A program made the position numbers and the translations under genes. The notes below the pieces were generated by a model. It did no database searches and was not told the origin of the DNA. It saw only the letters and a program-made list of their open reading frames with translations. From Longimicrobium sp. (GTDB lineage Bacteria > Gemmatimonadota > Gemmatimonadetes > Longimicrobiales > Longimicrobiaceae), in contig NZ_DATIND010000048.1 of assembly GCF_035474595.1 (NCBI RefSeq), forward strand, positions 1-41,396: a DNA stretch of 41,396 nt. Direction: 5' to 3'. Of this stretch, positions 33,016 through 41,322 are shown one piece after another. Numbering within the stretch: the first letter of the stretch is position 1; every line of letters starts with the position of its first letter.

Positions 33016-33588
33016 GGGGATTTCCGTTCCGCGGGGGGCGAGCTGTATCAGCGGCGAATCCGGCGTGCCGGTAGTGAGATGGTGACGGGTTACGCTCGGC
33101 GCGGCAAGCCCCTCGTCACCGCCCGCGGGTGATCTCCCACCCGCGTCCCTCCGCGCCCGGACTGCGGAAAGTGTGGCGTGGATGCAACGCACGCGTGGGA
33201 GGCGGATCGTGCCGGATCGCAACCTCCGTTGGCTCAATCGGAGTGGAAGAGGGACAGGTGGTCTCCCCATCTGATACGGAATGCTGTAACAGAATCCTTG
33301 CGCCGGGTTGGAAGGGGGATTAGGTTACCGCCCGTTGACGATCCGCGAGCAGGATCCGCGGCCGTCGAACACTCCCCATCGCAACCCGACAAAGGCACCC
33401 CGGTCGCGAGGCCGGTCCGCAAAGCCCAGGGGTCTCTCCGAGACAGCCCGGCCGCCGAAGGAAGCAGTCCCGACAAAGGCACCCCGGCCGCGAGGCCGGT
33501 CCGCAAAGCCAGGGGTCTCTCCGAGACAGCCCAGCCGCCGAAGGATCGCATCGCGCGATCGTTTCCCCTTCGCACGCGGCTGGCCATC
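33016..33588. other. Divergent intergenic region with 77-bp tandem duplication
   Basis: 573 bases with no gene that I believe in, although one frame stays open into the lipoprotein gene. It contains a tandem duplication at 33385-33545, listed separately. Promoters for the divergent flanking genes must lie here, but none is clear. Confidence 0.55.
33385..33545. repeat. Two 77/78-bp direct repeats, 6 bp apart
   Basis: Copy 1 spans 33385-33462 and copy 2 33469-33545. Both run from CCCGACAAAGGCACCCCGG to GCCGCCGAAGGA and differ by one deleted C and three substitutions. Within each, CGCGAGGCCGG and GGTCTCTCCGAGAC can form short hairpins. Confidence 0.9.
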
Positions 33589-35160
33589 ATGCTCCGGAAG
33601 GCACAGCGTCATCTCTTCGCGCATTCCCACGCGGCGGTCCTCCTCGCCGCCGCGCTCCTGGCATCCACCGCGGCCTGCTCCGACACCGGCACCGCGCCGG
33701 CCCGGCGCGCGCCCGCGGCCTCCGCACCGAGCCTGGTCTCCGCTCCCGCCGCCCGTCTCGTCTCCAATGCCGTGAAGTACCACGACGGCAGCGCCCCGCA
33801 CGCCACCGGCCGCTCCGGCACCGCGCGGCTCGAGGCGCTGGCCGTCACCGGCGGCAACGGGGTGACCACGCTGACCATCACCACGGGAAGCCTGGACGAC
33901 CCGGACCACGCGCCCGGGCAGATCGTGAAGGCGCAGCTGAAGGTGTTCGGCAGCGACGGCACCGCGCTCTTCACCGAGAACCACAACGGGCTGAACGGCG
34001 GCGGCACGCAGACCTTCATGCTCGCCGGGCTGGCGCCGGGCGCGCGCATCCAGGTGCAGGCCAACGTCCGCGGCATCGACGGGCGCCGCACCGACGTGGT
34101 GACGGTCACCGAGACGGTGAAGCAGGCCGCCGCGCTGCACGTGGACGTGAGCATGCCGGGGCAGACGCTGGTGGGCGCGCCGGTGGTGATCACCGCCACC
34201 GTGAGCGAGACCGGCGGCGACGTGGGGACCCGCGCCGACTGCGTGCTGTACGTGGACGGCCAGGCCGTGGACCGCGCCGAGGACATCTGGGTGGACGCGG
34301 GCGACGCGGTGACCTGCGCCTTCCGCTACACCTTCACCTCGCTGGGCAGCCACACCGTGGAGGTGCGCGCCAACGGCACCGGCGGCAGCGCCACGCTGCA
34401 GGCCAACGCCGGCGACCAGGCCACGGTCGACGTGGTGGGCGCCGCCCACACCGCCTGGACGGCCGAGGCCGAGGACCGCTCCTCCGCCAGCACCAGCGTG
34501 CTCGACTACACCTGGAGCAAGCCCGACGGGAGCCACAAGGAGTACTCGAACACCGAGACCACCACCACGCGCACGCAGGCGGTGAGCGTGCAGGGAACGC
34601 TCGACCGCGCCGTCCAGTTCCCGCTGACCGCGCTGGACGTGACGGTGGCGTCGAGCGGGGTGGAGTGGCAGGTGGAGCACTGGAACGACGTGGCCTCGGC
34701 ACTGGACGCGAACGGCCAGGCGTGCGCCAGCCGGCAGATGCCGGAGCAGGGGGCCGTGCTCTTCGTCTGCAACGCCGCGCAGGGCGGCGCCACCTTCGGC
34801 TACACGCGCTTCGCCGGGACGGTCACCTACCACAGCCAGGGCTTCTCCAACACCTTCGACGGGCTGACGGGCACGCCGAACGTCTACGCGTGGAACGACG
34901 GCTACACGCTCTCGTCCAGCGGCGGCCAGATGCGTCCCTTCGGCGGCGAGGTGAAGCTGACGCTGAACGTGCACGACGACGCGGGCGGTTGGGAGCTGAC
35001 CCCCACGGTGGCGCTCTCGCCCTTCAGCGACGCGGCGGTCGTGGTCCAGCCGCGCACCTGCACGCTGAGCAGCCCCTACTGGCTGGACGGCGGCACGCTG
35101 AACTCCTGCAACACCGTCACCACCCAGGACACCGGCACCCGCGGCACCGCCGCCGGCTGA
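33589..35160 (+). CDS. Lipoprotein with Ig-like domains
   Basis: 523 residues from the ATG at 33589. The signal peptide ends in a lipobox (LLASTAAC, Cys30), predicting attachment to the membrane. The mature part has a Pro/Ala linker, a beta domain (about 65-165) and a CARDB/Ig-like domain (about 170-285, VDVSMPGQTLVGAPVVITATV, ending before DVVGA). A C-terminal beta domain with several cysteines (ACASRQ, VFCNAAQ, RTCTL, NSCNT) may carry disulfides. No catalytic motif is visible. It is probably a surface or periplasmic binding or structural lipoprotein. A terminator-like hairpin follows directly. Confidence 0.8.
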   Translation: MLRKAQRHLFAHSHAAVLLAAALLASTAACSDTGTAPARRAPAASAPSLVSAPAARLVSNAVKYHDGSAPHATGRSGTARLEALAVTGGNGVTTLTITTGSLDDPDHAPGQIVKAQLKVFGSDGTALFTENHNGLNGGGTQTFMLAGLAPGARIQVQANVRGIDGRRTDVVTVTETVKQAAALHVDVSMPGQTLVGAPVVITATVSETGGDVGTRADCVLYVDGQAVDRAEDIWVDAGDAVTCAFRYTFTSLGSHTVEVRANGTGGSATLQANAGDQATVDVVGAAHTAWTAEAEDRSSASTSVLDYTWSKPDGSHKEYSNTETTTTRTQAVSVQGTLDRAVQFPLTALDVTVASSGVEWQVEHWNDVASALDANGQACASRQMPEQGAVLFVCNAAQGGATFGYTRFAGTVTYHSQGFSNTFDGLTGTPNVYAWNDGYTLSSSGGQMRPFGGEVKLTLNVHDDAGGWELTPTVALSPFSDAAVVVQPRTCTLSSPYWLDGGTLNSCNTVTTQDTGTRGTAAG

Positions 35161-35186
35161 CCCGATCCGGTTTCCGCGACAACGAC

Positions 35187-35226
35187 GCAGGGCGAGACGA
35201 ATCCCGTCTCGCCCTGCTTCCGTTTG
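35187..35226 (+). terminator. Intrinsic terminator after the lipoprotein gene
   Basis: A perfect 13-bp stem (35187-35199 with 35205-35217), 5-base loop, then TTCCGTTTGTGT. The T run is interrupted but the stem is strong and sits 26 bases after the stop codon. Confidence 0.8.
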
Positions 35227-35309
35227 TGTCGAGATCCCGCGCTGCCACAAGAAACATCCACCGAGGTGACCCTTTCCCGACAGCGTCATCCCCAACGCAC
35301 GCCCCGCCC

Positions 35310-35547
35310 GACGTCATCCTGAGGCCGGCCACAACGCTACCTGTCCTCACTCAAGACATTGCAGGCCGAAGGGATCTATAGCGTGATCCACACGTCAGCA
35401 ATCGCAGCGCTCCGACTGCATCTCCGCACATCGCGGACAACCATCTGCCCGCTTCCGAAGCCGACGTGCTTTCACATTATAGATCCTTCGGCCTGCAACC
35501 GCTGGCGCATGCTGCGGCTACGGCGCGGGCGGCCTCAGGATGACGTC
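35310..35547. repeat. 238-bp element with nested inverted repeats
   Basis: The outer arms are a perfect 18-bp inverted repeat (35310-35327, GACGTCATCCTGAGGCCG, with 35530-35547). The inner arms are a 22/21-base inverted repeat (35359-35380 with 35478-35498, TTGCAGGCCGAAGG core) differing by one G. The gap between 35161 and 35578 contains no gene; this element and the preceding terminator fill most of it. The layout is like a miniature inverted-repeat element. Confidence 0.85.
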
Positions 35548-35578
35548 ATCTCCGTGCAGAAATTGCGTTGCGAACCAC

Positions 35579-37546
35579 TCACCCCAGCGCCTCGCACCAC
35601 GCGAGCACGTCGGCGAAGCGGTGGTCCTCGAGGGCGCCGAAGAGCGGGTGGCGGCCCATGCGCGCGCGGCTCACGGCGGGGCTGGTGAGGCCGCAGAGGA
35701 AGCGCGCGAGCTGCCGCGGCGCCCCCAGCGCGTCCGGCTGCCCGTCGCGGACGGCGCGCACCTCGCCGGCGTTCACGCGCCGCTCGATGGGCGCGGCCGG
35801 CGGCGGGGCGGGGAAGACGGTGGCGCGGCCGGTCTCGCACCAGGTGCAGTGCCCGCACGGCTCCGCCCGCTCCTCGCCGAAGTGCGCCAGCAGCCCGGTG
35901 GTGATGCACCCGTCGCGCGACGCGAGCGCCACCACGTCGCGCACCCGCTCCACCTCCTGCGCCTCGCGCCGCGCGAACCGCTCCAGCAGCTCGTCCGCCA
36001 AGGCCGCGGCGTCGGCGTGCGTGGCGGTGCGGGTGAAGCGCAGGCGCGCGTCGCTGGCCTGCACCTCGGCCAGCTCCTGCTCGCCCAGGTACTCGATCGC
36101 GCGGCAGACGCGGCCCCGGTCCGAGCCGAGCTTCGCGGCGACGTCCTCCGGGTTCAGCGTGTACCACGTGCGCCCGAAGCTGGCCGCGCGGAAGATCCCC
36201 TCCACGAACGCCTTCCGCTCGCCGTTGAAGCGTCCCGTCACCTCCTTTAATTCCTCCTTCAGGCGGATGCGGTAGCCGGCGTAGAACGGCGTTCCCTGGT
36301 GGATTACCCCGAGCAGCTCCAGGTAGGTGAGCGCCGTCTTCACCACCAGCTGGCGGATGTCGTGGCGGCTGGAGAGGTCGAAGACGGAGACGTCGAACGA
36401 GGCGCCGGCGCCCAGCAGCTCGTCCACCAGCGCGCGGACGGAGGCCGCGGTGGGCGTGTCGCCGTACGCGAAGTTCTCCAGCGTGGCCACGTCGTCCATC
36501 CCCCCCAGCATCTCCACCACCGACGGCTGTCCGTCGCGCCCGGCGCGGCCGATCTCCTGGCTGTAGCTCTCCAGTCCCTTGGGAAGGTTGTAGTGGTAGA
36601 CGTAGCGCACGTCCGACTTGTCGATCCCCATCCCGAAGGCGATGGTAGCGACCACCGTGGCGTGGTCCGACGCCTTCCACCATTCCTGCACCTGCGCGCG
36701 CACGTCGTCGTTCATCCCGGCGTGGTAGGCGCGCGCGGGGATCCCCGCCTCGTCCAGCAGCTTCGCCACGCGCTCGGCGGTGCGCTGCAGGGTGACGTAC
36801 ACGATCCCCGGCCCGGGCGGGCGCGAGCGCACTCGCCGCACCAGCTCGGCGTCGCGCTCGCCGGGGCGGGTGGGGTGGACGGAGAGGAAGAGGTTGGGGC
36901 GATGGAACCCCGTGACCACCGCGCCGTCGCGGGGGATGCGGAAGCTGGCGCAGACGTCGTCCACCACCTGCGGCGTGGCCGTGGCGGTGAGGGCCAGGAC
37001 GCGCTCGGCGCCCAGCGTGCGCGCGATGTCGGCCAGCTTCAGGTAGTCGGGGCGGAAGTTGTGCCCCCACTCGGAGATGCAGTGCGCCTCGTCCACCGCG
37101 AAGAGGGCGACGTGGACGCGGCCGAGGAGTTCGAGGAAACGCTCGTTGTTGAAGCGCTCGGGCGAGACGTAGAGCAGGCGCAGCTCGCCGGAGAGGAGGC
37201 GCTTCTCCACCGCCTTGGCCTCGTCGAAGCTGAGCGAGCTGTCCAGCCGCGCGGCGTCGATCCCCAGCGCCCGCAGCGCGTCGATCTGGTCCTTCATCAG
37301 CGCGATCAGCGGGCTTACGACGAGCGTCACGCCGTCCAGCAGGAGCGCGGGAAGCTGGTAGCACAGGCTCTTGCCGCCGCCGGTGGGGAACACCGCCAGC
37401 GCCGCCCCGCGCTCCAGGATCGCGCGGATCACCCGCTCCTGCCCCGGCCGGAAGCCGGGGAGCCCGAACCGCTCGCGCAGCAACGCCCCGATGTCGGCCC
37501 CCGCCGCCGGAGACGCACCCGCTTCCGCGTCCGCCATGATGGTCAT
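35579..37546 (-). CDS. recQ: RecQ-family ATP-dependent DNA helicase
   Basis: 655 residues from the ATG at 37546, chosen because GGGAGGG lies seven bases upstream; an in-frame extension upstream lacks similarity. The 3'-5' helicase unwinds DNA in recombination and fork repair. Seen: Walker A TGGGKS at 55-60, DEAH box at 152-155 followed by CISEWGHNFRPDY, the LTATAT motif, motif VI SYSQEIGRAGRDG, and the RecQ zinc-binding cysteines Cys547, Cys564, Cys567 and Cys570. A winged-helix region and a C-terminal extension (about 605-655) follow. A standard HRDC domain is not evident. It is a single-gene unit. Confidence 0.95.
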   Translation of the reverse strand: MTIMADAEAGASPAAGADIGALLRERFGLPGFRPGQERVIRAILERGAALAVFPTGGGKSLCYQLPALLLDGVTLVVSPLIALMKDQIDALRALGIDAARLDSSLSFDEAKAVEKRLLSGELRLLYVSPERFNNERFLELLGRVHVALFAVDEAHCISEWGHNFRPDYLKLADIARTLGAERVLALTATATPQVVDDVCASFRIPRDGAVVTGFHRPNLFLSVHPTRPGERDAELVRRVRSRPPGPGIVYVTLQRTAERVAKLLDEAGIPARAYHAGMNDDVRAQVQEWWKASDHATVVATIAFGMGIDKSDVRYVYHYNLPKGLESYSQEIGRAGRDGQPSVVEMLGGMDDVATLENFAYGDTPTAASVRALVDELLGAGASFDVSVFDLSSRHDIRQLVVKTALTYLELLGVIHQGTPFYAGYRIRLKEELKEVTGRFNGERKAFVEGIFRAASFGRTWYTLNPEDVAAKLGSDRGRVCRAIEYLGEQELAEVQASDARLRFTRTATHADAAALADELLERFARREAQEVERVRDVVALASRDGCITTGLLAHFGEERAEPCGHCTWCETGRATVFPAPPPAAPIERRVNAGEVRAVRDGQPDALGAPRQLARFLCGLTSPAVSRARMGRHPLFGALEDHRFADVLAWCEALG

Positions 37547-37709
37547 CAGACGCCCTCCCATTCGATGCCTCTGTCTATGTTTGCTCCCGAAGACTAAGCG
37601 AAGGGGCGGTGCGAAGCAACTGCCTCGCGCCGTCCCTTTTGTCCTGTGTGCGATGTGCGCCGCCGCTCGTACCGGAGTCCCCAACGTGGCCGGAAGAGGC
37701 CGCGGCGGG

Positions 37710-37922
37710 TCAGCGTCGAAGGACGGAGCCCGGGTTCGCGGGCGGCATCCGCACGGCCACGATCAATGAGACGATCCCGCAAGCGAGGGTGGCGAGCCCG
37801 ATCGCGAGCCCGGCCGCCGGGGTGCCGCAGACTTCGCAGCCGTCCGGGCGCTGCGGCAGCGTCAGCCAGCCGCCGATCGCGATGAACCAGAGGGACGCGA
37901 TGAGGATGAGGGTCCGGGCCAT
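37710..37922 (-). CDS. Small membrane protein with two hydrophobic helices
   Basis: 70 residues from the ATG at 37922. Two hydrophobic segments (LILIASLWFIAIGGWLTL at 5-22 and GLAIGLATLACGIVSLIVAV at 38-57) flank a short loop with CEVCG, a CxxC that could bind metal or form a disulfide. Nothing further is recognisable. The region 37923-38209 upstream shows no gene. Confidence 0.6.
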   Translation of the reverse strand: MARTLILIASLWFIAIGGWLTLPQRPDGCEVCGTPAAGLAIGLATLACGIVSLIVAVRMPPANPGSVLRR

Positions 37923-38209
37923 GAGAGCCTCGCGGGCATCGTGGGCGGTGCGATGGAGATGGGTCGGGAGCGATTGAAGGATCGCATGAAGTGCCGCCGC
38001 GGGGGGCGTGCGGCGAAGGACATTTTCGTGCAGATCGTGCGCCAGCTGTTTCGGCTGCGGCTATCCGCCGTAATGGCAGCGGGTTGGATGAGGAACAGCC
38101 GTAAGATTCTCGCCGCGAGCGTGTTGATCCACGCACACAGTTGCGGCGGCAATTCCGCAGAAATCCCACGCCCCGCGGTCATCTTCGCCGGCGGATCGCG
38201 GCGATGCCG

Positions 38210-38746
38210 TTAGTCGCCAGCCGGGTACTTCGCCGCGAGCTTCCGCACGGTGGTGACGTTGCGCATGGTGCCGGGGACGCGGACGGCGCGGTCCAGCTGC
38301 GCGCCGGTGATCGCCGAGTCGCTGAGCCTGCCGCGGCGCCACCAGTACAGCTCGCGCCCGCGCACGGCGAACCGGTCGTCGTCGCCACCCAGCGCGGCGA
38401 GCTTCTCCACGGCGGCGGCGTCCGGCGGCTCGCGGAGGAAGGAGACGTAGAGCGTATCGCCATCGACGCGCGGGAAGGGTTCGTGCTCCGCCGCCGCGGC
38501 CACCTCCGCGGGCGTGCGGATGAACGTCGCCGCCTCGTACCCGAGCGCGGACCTGAGATGCGCCTCGATCCGCGTCTCCAGCGCCGCCGTGTCCTTCTCC
38601 TTCGCGTCGAAGATCACGTTGCCGCTCGCGATGAAGGTCTCCACCCGCTCGAACCCGAGTTCCGCGAACAGCGCGCGCAGGCGGTCCATCTTCACCACGT
38701 GCCCGCCCACGTTGATGGCGCGGAGAAAGGCGATGTATCGGGGCAT
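38210..38746 (-). CDS. DUF1697 family protein
   Basis: 178 residues, normal length for the family. The N terminus PRYIAFLRAINVGGHVVKMD with LRALFAELGFERVETFIASGNVIF is the highly conserved signature of DUF1697. Its function is unknown; the fold is alpha/beta. It stands 40 bases before the stop of the upstream nucleotidyltransferase gene on the same strand, so it may share its transcript. Confidence 0.93.
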   Translation of the reverse strand: MPRYIAFLRAINVGGHVVKMDRLRALFAELGFERVETFIASGNVIFDAKEKDTAALETRIEAHLRSALGYEAATFIRTPAEVAAAAEHEPFPRVDGDTLYVSFLREPPDAAAVEKLAALGGDDDRFAVRGRELYWWRRGRLSDSAITGAQLDRAVRVPGTMRNVTTVRKLAAKYPAGD

Positions 38747-38786
38747 TCGAGGGTGCGTCTGCAGATGGAGGGGGGCGCGAGAGCGG

Positions 38787-39233
38787 CTACGGCAGGTTCT
38801 CGAGATCGGCCAGATCCTTGTTCCGGCCGCTGGCTTTCTTGTTCGTCTTCAGATCGCGAAGGCTGATGAGCGAGACCTTTACCCCATCGAGCTCGTCTTC
38901 CACCCGGCCAGCGTAGCATTCGTCGAATTCGACGCCCGAGATGACGGTCAGAACCTCGATCCGGAGCGGAACGTTGCCCATCCGGACCATCTTGCCGTCC
39001 TGGAGGAAGAGGGCGGGGGAGAGCTCAGGCGTGTCGAAGCCGAAGTCGCGCAGCGCATCGACGATCCGTTGCGCATTCTGCGGATCGATGGCGACCCACA
39101 CGTCCAGATCACCCGTAGCGCGCGGGTAGCCGTGATACGTTACGGCGTATCCGCCGACCAGCAGGTACCTAACGCCATGCGAGCGGAGCAACCTCAAGAA
39201 CTCTTTGAAGTCTTGCGGTAGCCTGATCTCCAT
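38787..39233 (-). CDS. Nucleotidyltransferase-fold protein (MNT/AbiEii-like)
   Basis: 148 residues from the ATG at 39233. GVRYLLVGGYAVTYHGYPRATGDLDVWV (21-48) carries the GG and the D-x-D metal site (Asp42, Asp44) of the polymerase-beta nucleotidyltransferase fold. The C-terminal VSLISLRDLKTNKKASGRNKDLADLENL is the typical helix of DUF6036-like small nucleotidyltransferases. Members often act as toxins or as modifiers in two-gene systems. It overlaps the 3' end of the upstream 71-residue gene by 65 bases, a strong sign of coupled expression. The role is by analogy. Confidence 0.85.
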   Translation of the reverse strand: MEIRLPQDFKEFLRLLRSHGVRYLLVGGYAVTYHGYPRATGDLDVWVAIDPQNAQRIVDALRDFGFDTPELSPALFLQDGKMVRMGNVPLRIEVLTVISGVEFDECYAGRVEDELDGVKVSLISLRDLKTNKKASGRNKDLADLENLP

Positions 39234-39384
39234 AGTTGATGCGGCGCAGGGTCTCAAGGTGGCGGAGGCGTTCGGCGGGAGTGCGCGATCGCCAGTATCG
39301 TTGCTCGTCCAGTTCGTCGAACAGCGGCACGAGAGACAGGGCGGACCTGTCCACCCGCGGCGGATCTTCCGGGAAGTCGCTCAT
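39169..39384 (-). CDS. Small partner protein of the nucleotidyltransferase
   Basis: 71 residues from the ATG at 39384 (MSDFPEDPPRVDRSALS). The C-terminal half, RTPAERLRHLETLRRINYGD with RLQRVLEV, is a pattern I know from small proteins encoded before nucleotidyltransferase genes. It overlaps the nucleotidyltransferase start by 65 bases in another frame. It may be an antitoxin or substrate of its partner. No DNA-binding motif is clear. Confidence 0.7.
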   Translation of the reverse strand: MSDFPEDPPRVDRSALSLVPLFDELDEQRYWRSRTPAERLRHLETLRRINYGDQATARLQRVLEVAPLAWR

Positions 39385-39508
39385 CTGGTCTCCCGTGAGA
39401 GTTCTTGCCGTCACCTCTCCTTAAATAACCACGGTGTCCAGCCCCGAACAATAGCCGTTGCTGCGCCCATGCATTCGTCCGGGCGGCTGAAGCCACGGCG
39501 CCGCGAAT

Positions 39509-40531
39509 TCATTCGCCCGGCAGCACCGCAGCGCCCGTGGCCGCGCGCCGCAGCCGGTCGCGCACCCCCGCCCACTCCGGCGCGTCCGGCACCTGCTCGA
39601 TCCAGATCACCTCGGCGCCGGCGGCGTCCATCGCGTGCAGGGCGGCGTAGAGGCGGGCGGCGTACCCGGGCACGTCCGCGGGCATCGCCACCACCTCCGC
39701 GCCCGATGCGGACACCGGCGCGAAGGCGATCACCCCCACGCGGCGCTCGTCCGTCGCCGCCCACACCGCCTTCGCGAACGTGGCCTCGCGCGCGGCGGGG
39801 GAGAAGAGGCGCACCTCGGCGGCGGGCGCGTAGTGCCGGTCCAGCATCCCAGGCGACGGGCGGGCGGCGCGGCCGGACGGCTCCGCCGACGCGGCGGCCA
39901 CCTCGCCCAGCACCTCGCGCAGCTCGCCGATGGAGATGGAGCCGGGGCGCAGCACGGTCGGCACCTCGCCGGCCAGGCTCAGCACGGTGGACTCGATCCC
40001 CACCGGGCAGGGGCCGCCGTCCACGATCACGTCCACTCGCCCGCCCAGGCTGCGCCGCACGTGCTCGGCCGTGGTCGGCGACACCCCCATCGAGCGGTTG
40101 GCGCTCGGCGCGGCGAGCGGAACGCCCGCCGCCAGGAGCAGCGCGTGCGCCACGGGATGCGCGGGGATGCGCACGCCCACCGTGTCCAGCCCCGCGCTCA
40201 CCGCGTCGGGGATCTCGGGAGATTTGGGGACGACCAGGGTGAGCGGCCCCGGCCAGAACCGCTCCGCCAGCCTGTCCGCCGCCTCTGGCCACGCGCTCGC
40301 CAGCCCCCGCGCCTCGCCGATGGACGCGACGTGGACGATCAGCGGGTTGTACGACGGGCGCCCCTTGGCCTCGTAGATTCGCGCCACGGCCGCCGGGTCG
40401 AGCGCGTGGGCGCCCAGCCCGTACACCGTCTCGGTGGGGAACGCCACCAGCCCGCCGCCGCGCAGAACGGCCGCGGCGTCGGCCAGCGCGGCCGGGTCGG
40501 GATGGGTGCTATCTACGCGTAAGATCCGCAT
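39509..40531 (-). CDS. L-threonylcarbamoyladenylate synthase (Sua5-type)
   Basis: 340 residues from the ATG at 40531. It makes threonylcarbamoyl-AMP from threonine, bicarbonate and ATP for the t6A37 modification of ANN-decoding tRNAs. The YrdC domain (about 5-200) shows GGLVAFPTETVYGLGAHA, the KGRPxxNPL motif at 56-64, and SANRSMGVSPT. The C-terminal Sua5 domain (about 235-340) makes this the long Sua5 form, not the short TsaC; PGMLDRHYAP in the linker is typical. The start lacks a good ribosome binding site. Confidence 0.95.
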   Translation of the reverse strand: MRILRVDSTHPDPAALADAAAVLRGGGLVAFPTETVYGLGAHALDPAAVARIYEAKGRPSYNPLIVHVASIGEARGLASAWPEAADRLAERFWPGPLTLVVPKSPEIPDAVSAGLDTVGVRIPAHPVAHALLLAAGVPLAAPSANRSMGVSPTTAEHVRRSLGGRVDVIVDGGPCPVGIESTVLSLAGEVPTVLRPGSISIGELREVLGEVAAASAEPSGRAARPSPGMLDRHYAPAAEVRLFSPAAREATFAKAVWAATDERRVGVIAFAPVSASGAEVVAMPADVPGYAARLYAALHAMDAAGAEVIWIEQVPDAPEWAGVRDRLRRAATGAAVLPGE

Positions 40532-40644
40532 TTGCAACGATATCTGGGCTCCGTGGCGTGCGGCGGCAACGGCACACGCTTTGCCTGACCCGAAAGACGA
40601 GCGCGGGGGACGCGCAGAGGGACCGGCGAACCAGGGAGGACGCG

Positions 40645-40956
40645 ATGTTCTGGATGTTCATGACGGCGCTCTGGGTGGTGATGCTCCTGGCTCCGCTGGC
40701 CCTGCTGGTGGCGCTCCTCCCCGCCGGCCGCGACTGTCCGCGCTGCGGCAGCGAGAGCCTGCCGATCCGCTCCCAGCTGCTCCGCCCGGTGCGCCGCATG
40801 CTGAACCGCCGGTGGTGCACCTCCTGCGGCTGGGAGGGTGTGATGCGGGTTGTGCGCCACGTGCCGGTTCCCGCGCTGGAGGTGGTGCCGGACCACGACG
40901 AGTACGACGACGACGCCGTGTGGCGTGGCGAGCGGGACAGCGGCGGGCTGATGTAG
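40645..40956 (+). CDS. Membrane-anchored zinc-ribbon protein
   Basis: 103 residues from the ATG at 40645, preceded by GGGAGGA. An N-terminal hydrophobic helix (about 5-26) is followed by two CxxC knuckles, Cys31/Cys34 (CPRCG) and Cys58/Cys61 (CTSCGW), which would form one zinc ribbon in the cytoplasm or at the membrane face. The C terminus is acidic (DHDEYDDDAVW). No specific function is recognisable. A hairpin at 41015-41047 follows. Confidence 0.75.
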   Translation: MFWMFMTALWVVMLLAPLALLVALLPAGRDCPRCGSESLPIRSQLLRPVRRMLNRRWCTSCGWEGVMRVVRHVPVPALEVVPDHDEYDDDAVWRGERDSGGLM

Positions 40957-41014
40957 GTCGAGACGGTTCGCCGGCAGGACAGCCCGCGGGGCCGCTGGTC
41001 GGTGCCGCTTGCCC

Positions 41015-41047
41015 GGCCCCTCTCCCGGAAGTCTCGGGAGAGGGGCC
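41015..41047 (+). terminator. Strong hairpin, possible terminator
   Basis: A perfect 13-bp stem GGCCCCTCTCCCG (41015-41027) with 41035-41047 around a 7-base loop. Only a short T stretch (CGTTTCGGG) follows, so it may stabilise the mRNA end rather than terminate. It is the nearest hairpin to the zinc-ribbon gene. Confidence 0.5.
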
Positions 41048-41272
41048 GCATCGTTTCGGGACGGCGGGGTTCGGGCGTGTTTGGCGCTCAGGTGCCAAAC
41101 CGGGCTGCGCGCGCGGTAGGGCACGGTACGACTGTGCCCAACCGCGCCGGGCCCTCGCCGCGCCGGGCGTCCGGGCGAATCCTCTCCATCTTCGCGAGCG
41201 CGGCGGGTTCCCGGCCCTCCGGGCGCGCATCCCTCACGCAGGTGCGCGTCCGAGGCCTCGCGCCGCCCTCTG

Positions 41273-41322
41273 TCAACGCCGGGTGAAAGTCTGACACTTC
41301 TGGCGGCCGAAAATCTGACAGC
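41273..41322. mobile_element. Possible insertion-sequence end repeats
   Basis: TGTCA, GTCTGACA and ATCTGACA recur at about 15-22 base intervals (41274, 41289-41297, 41314-41322). Read on the - strand, TGTCAGATTTTCGGCC and TGTCAGACTTTCACCC are the kind of repeated terminal motif found at ends of some IS families such as IS21 or IS481. No transposase gene is within the window, so this is only a possibility. Confidence 0.3.

Noticed and set aside
33178-33588. In-frame N-terminal extension of the lipoprotein gene
   Set aside because: It runs through the 77-bp duplication and would place the signal peptide and lipobox in the middle of the protein.
37923-38209. Short open frames on both strands
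   Set aside because: Compositionally random, no ribosome binding site or similarity to anything I know.
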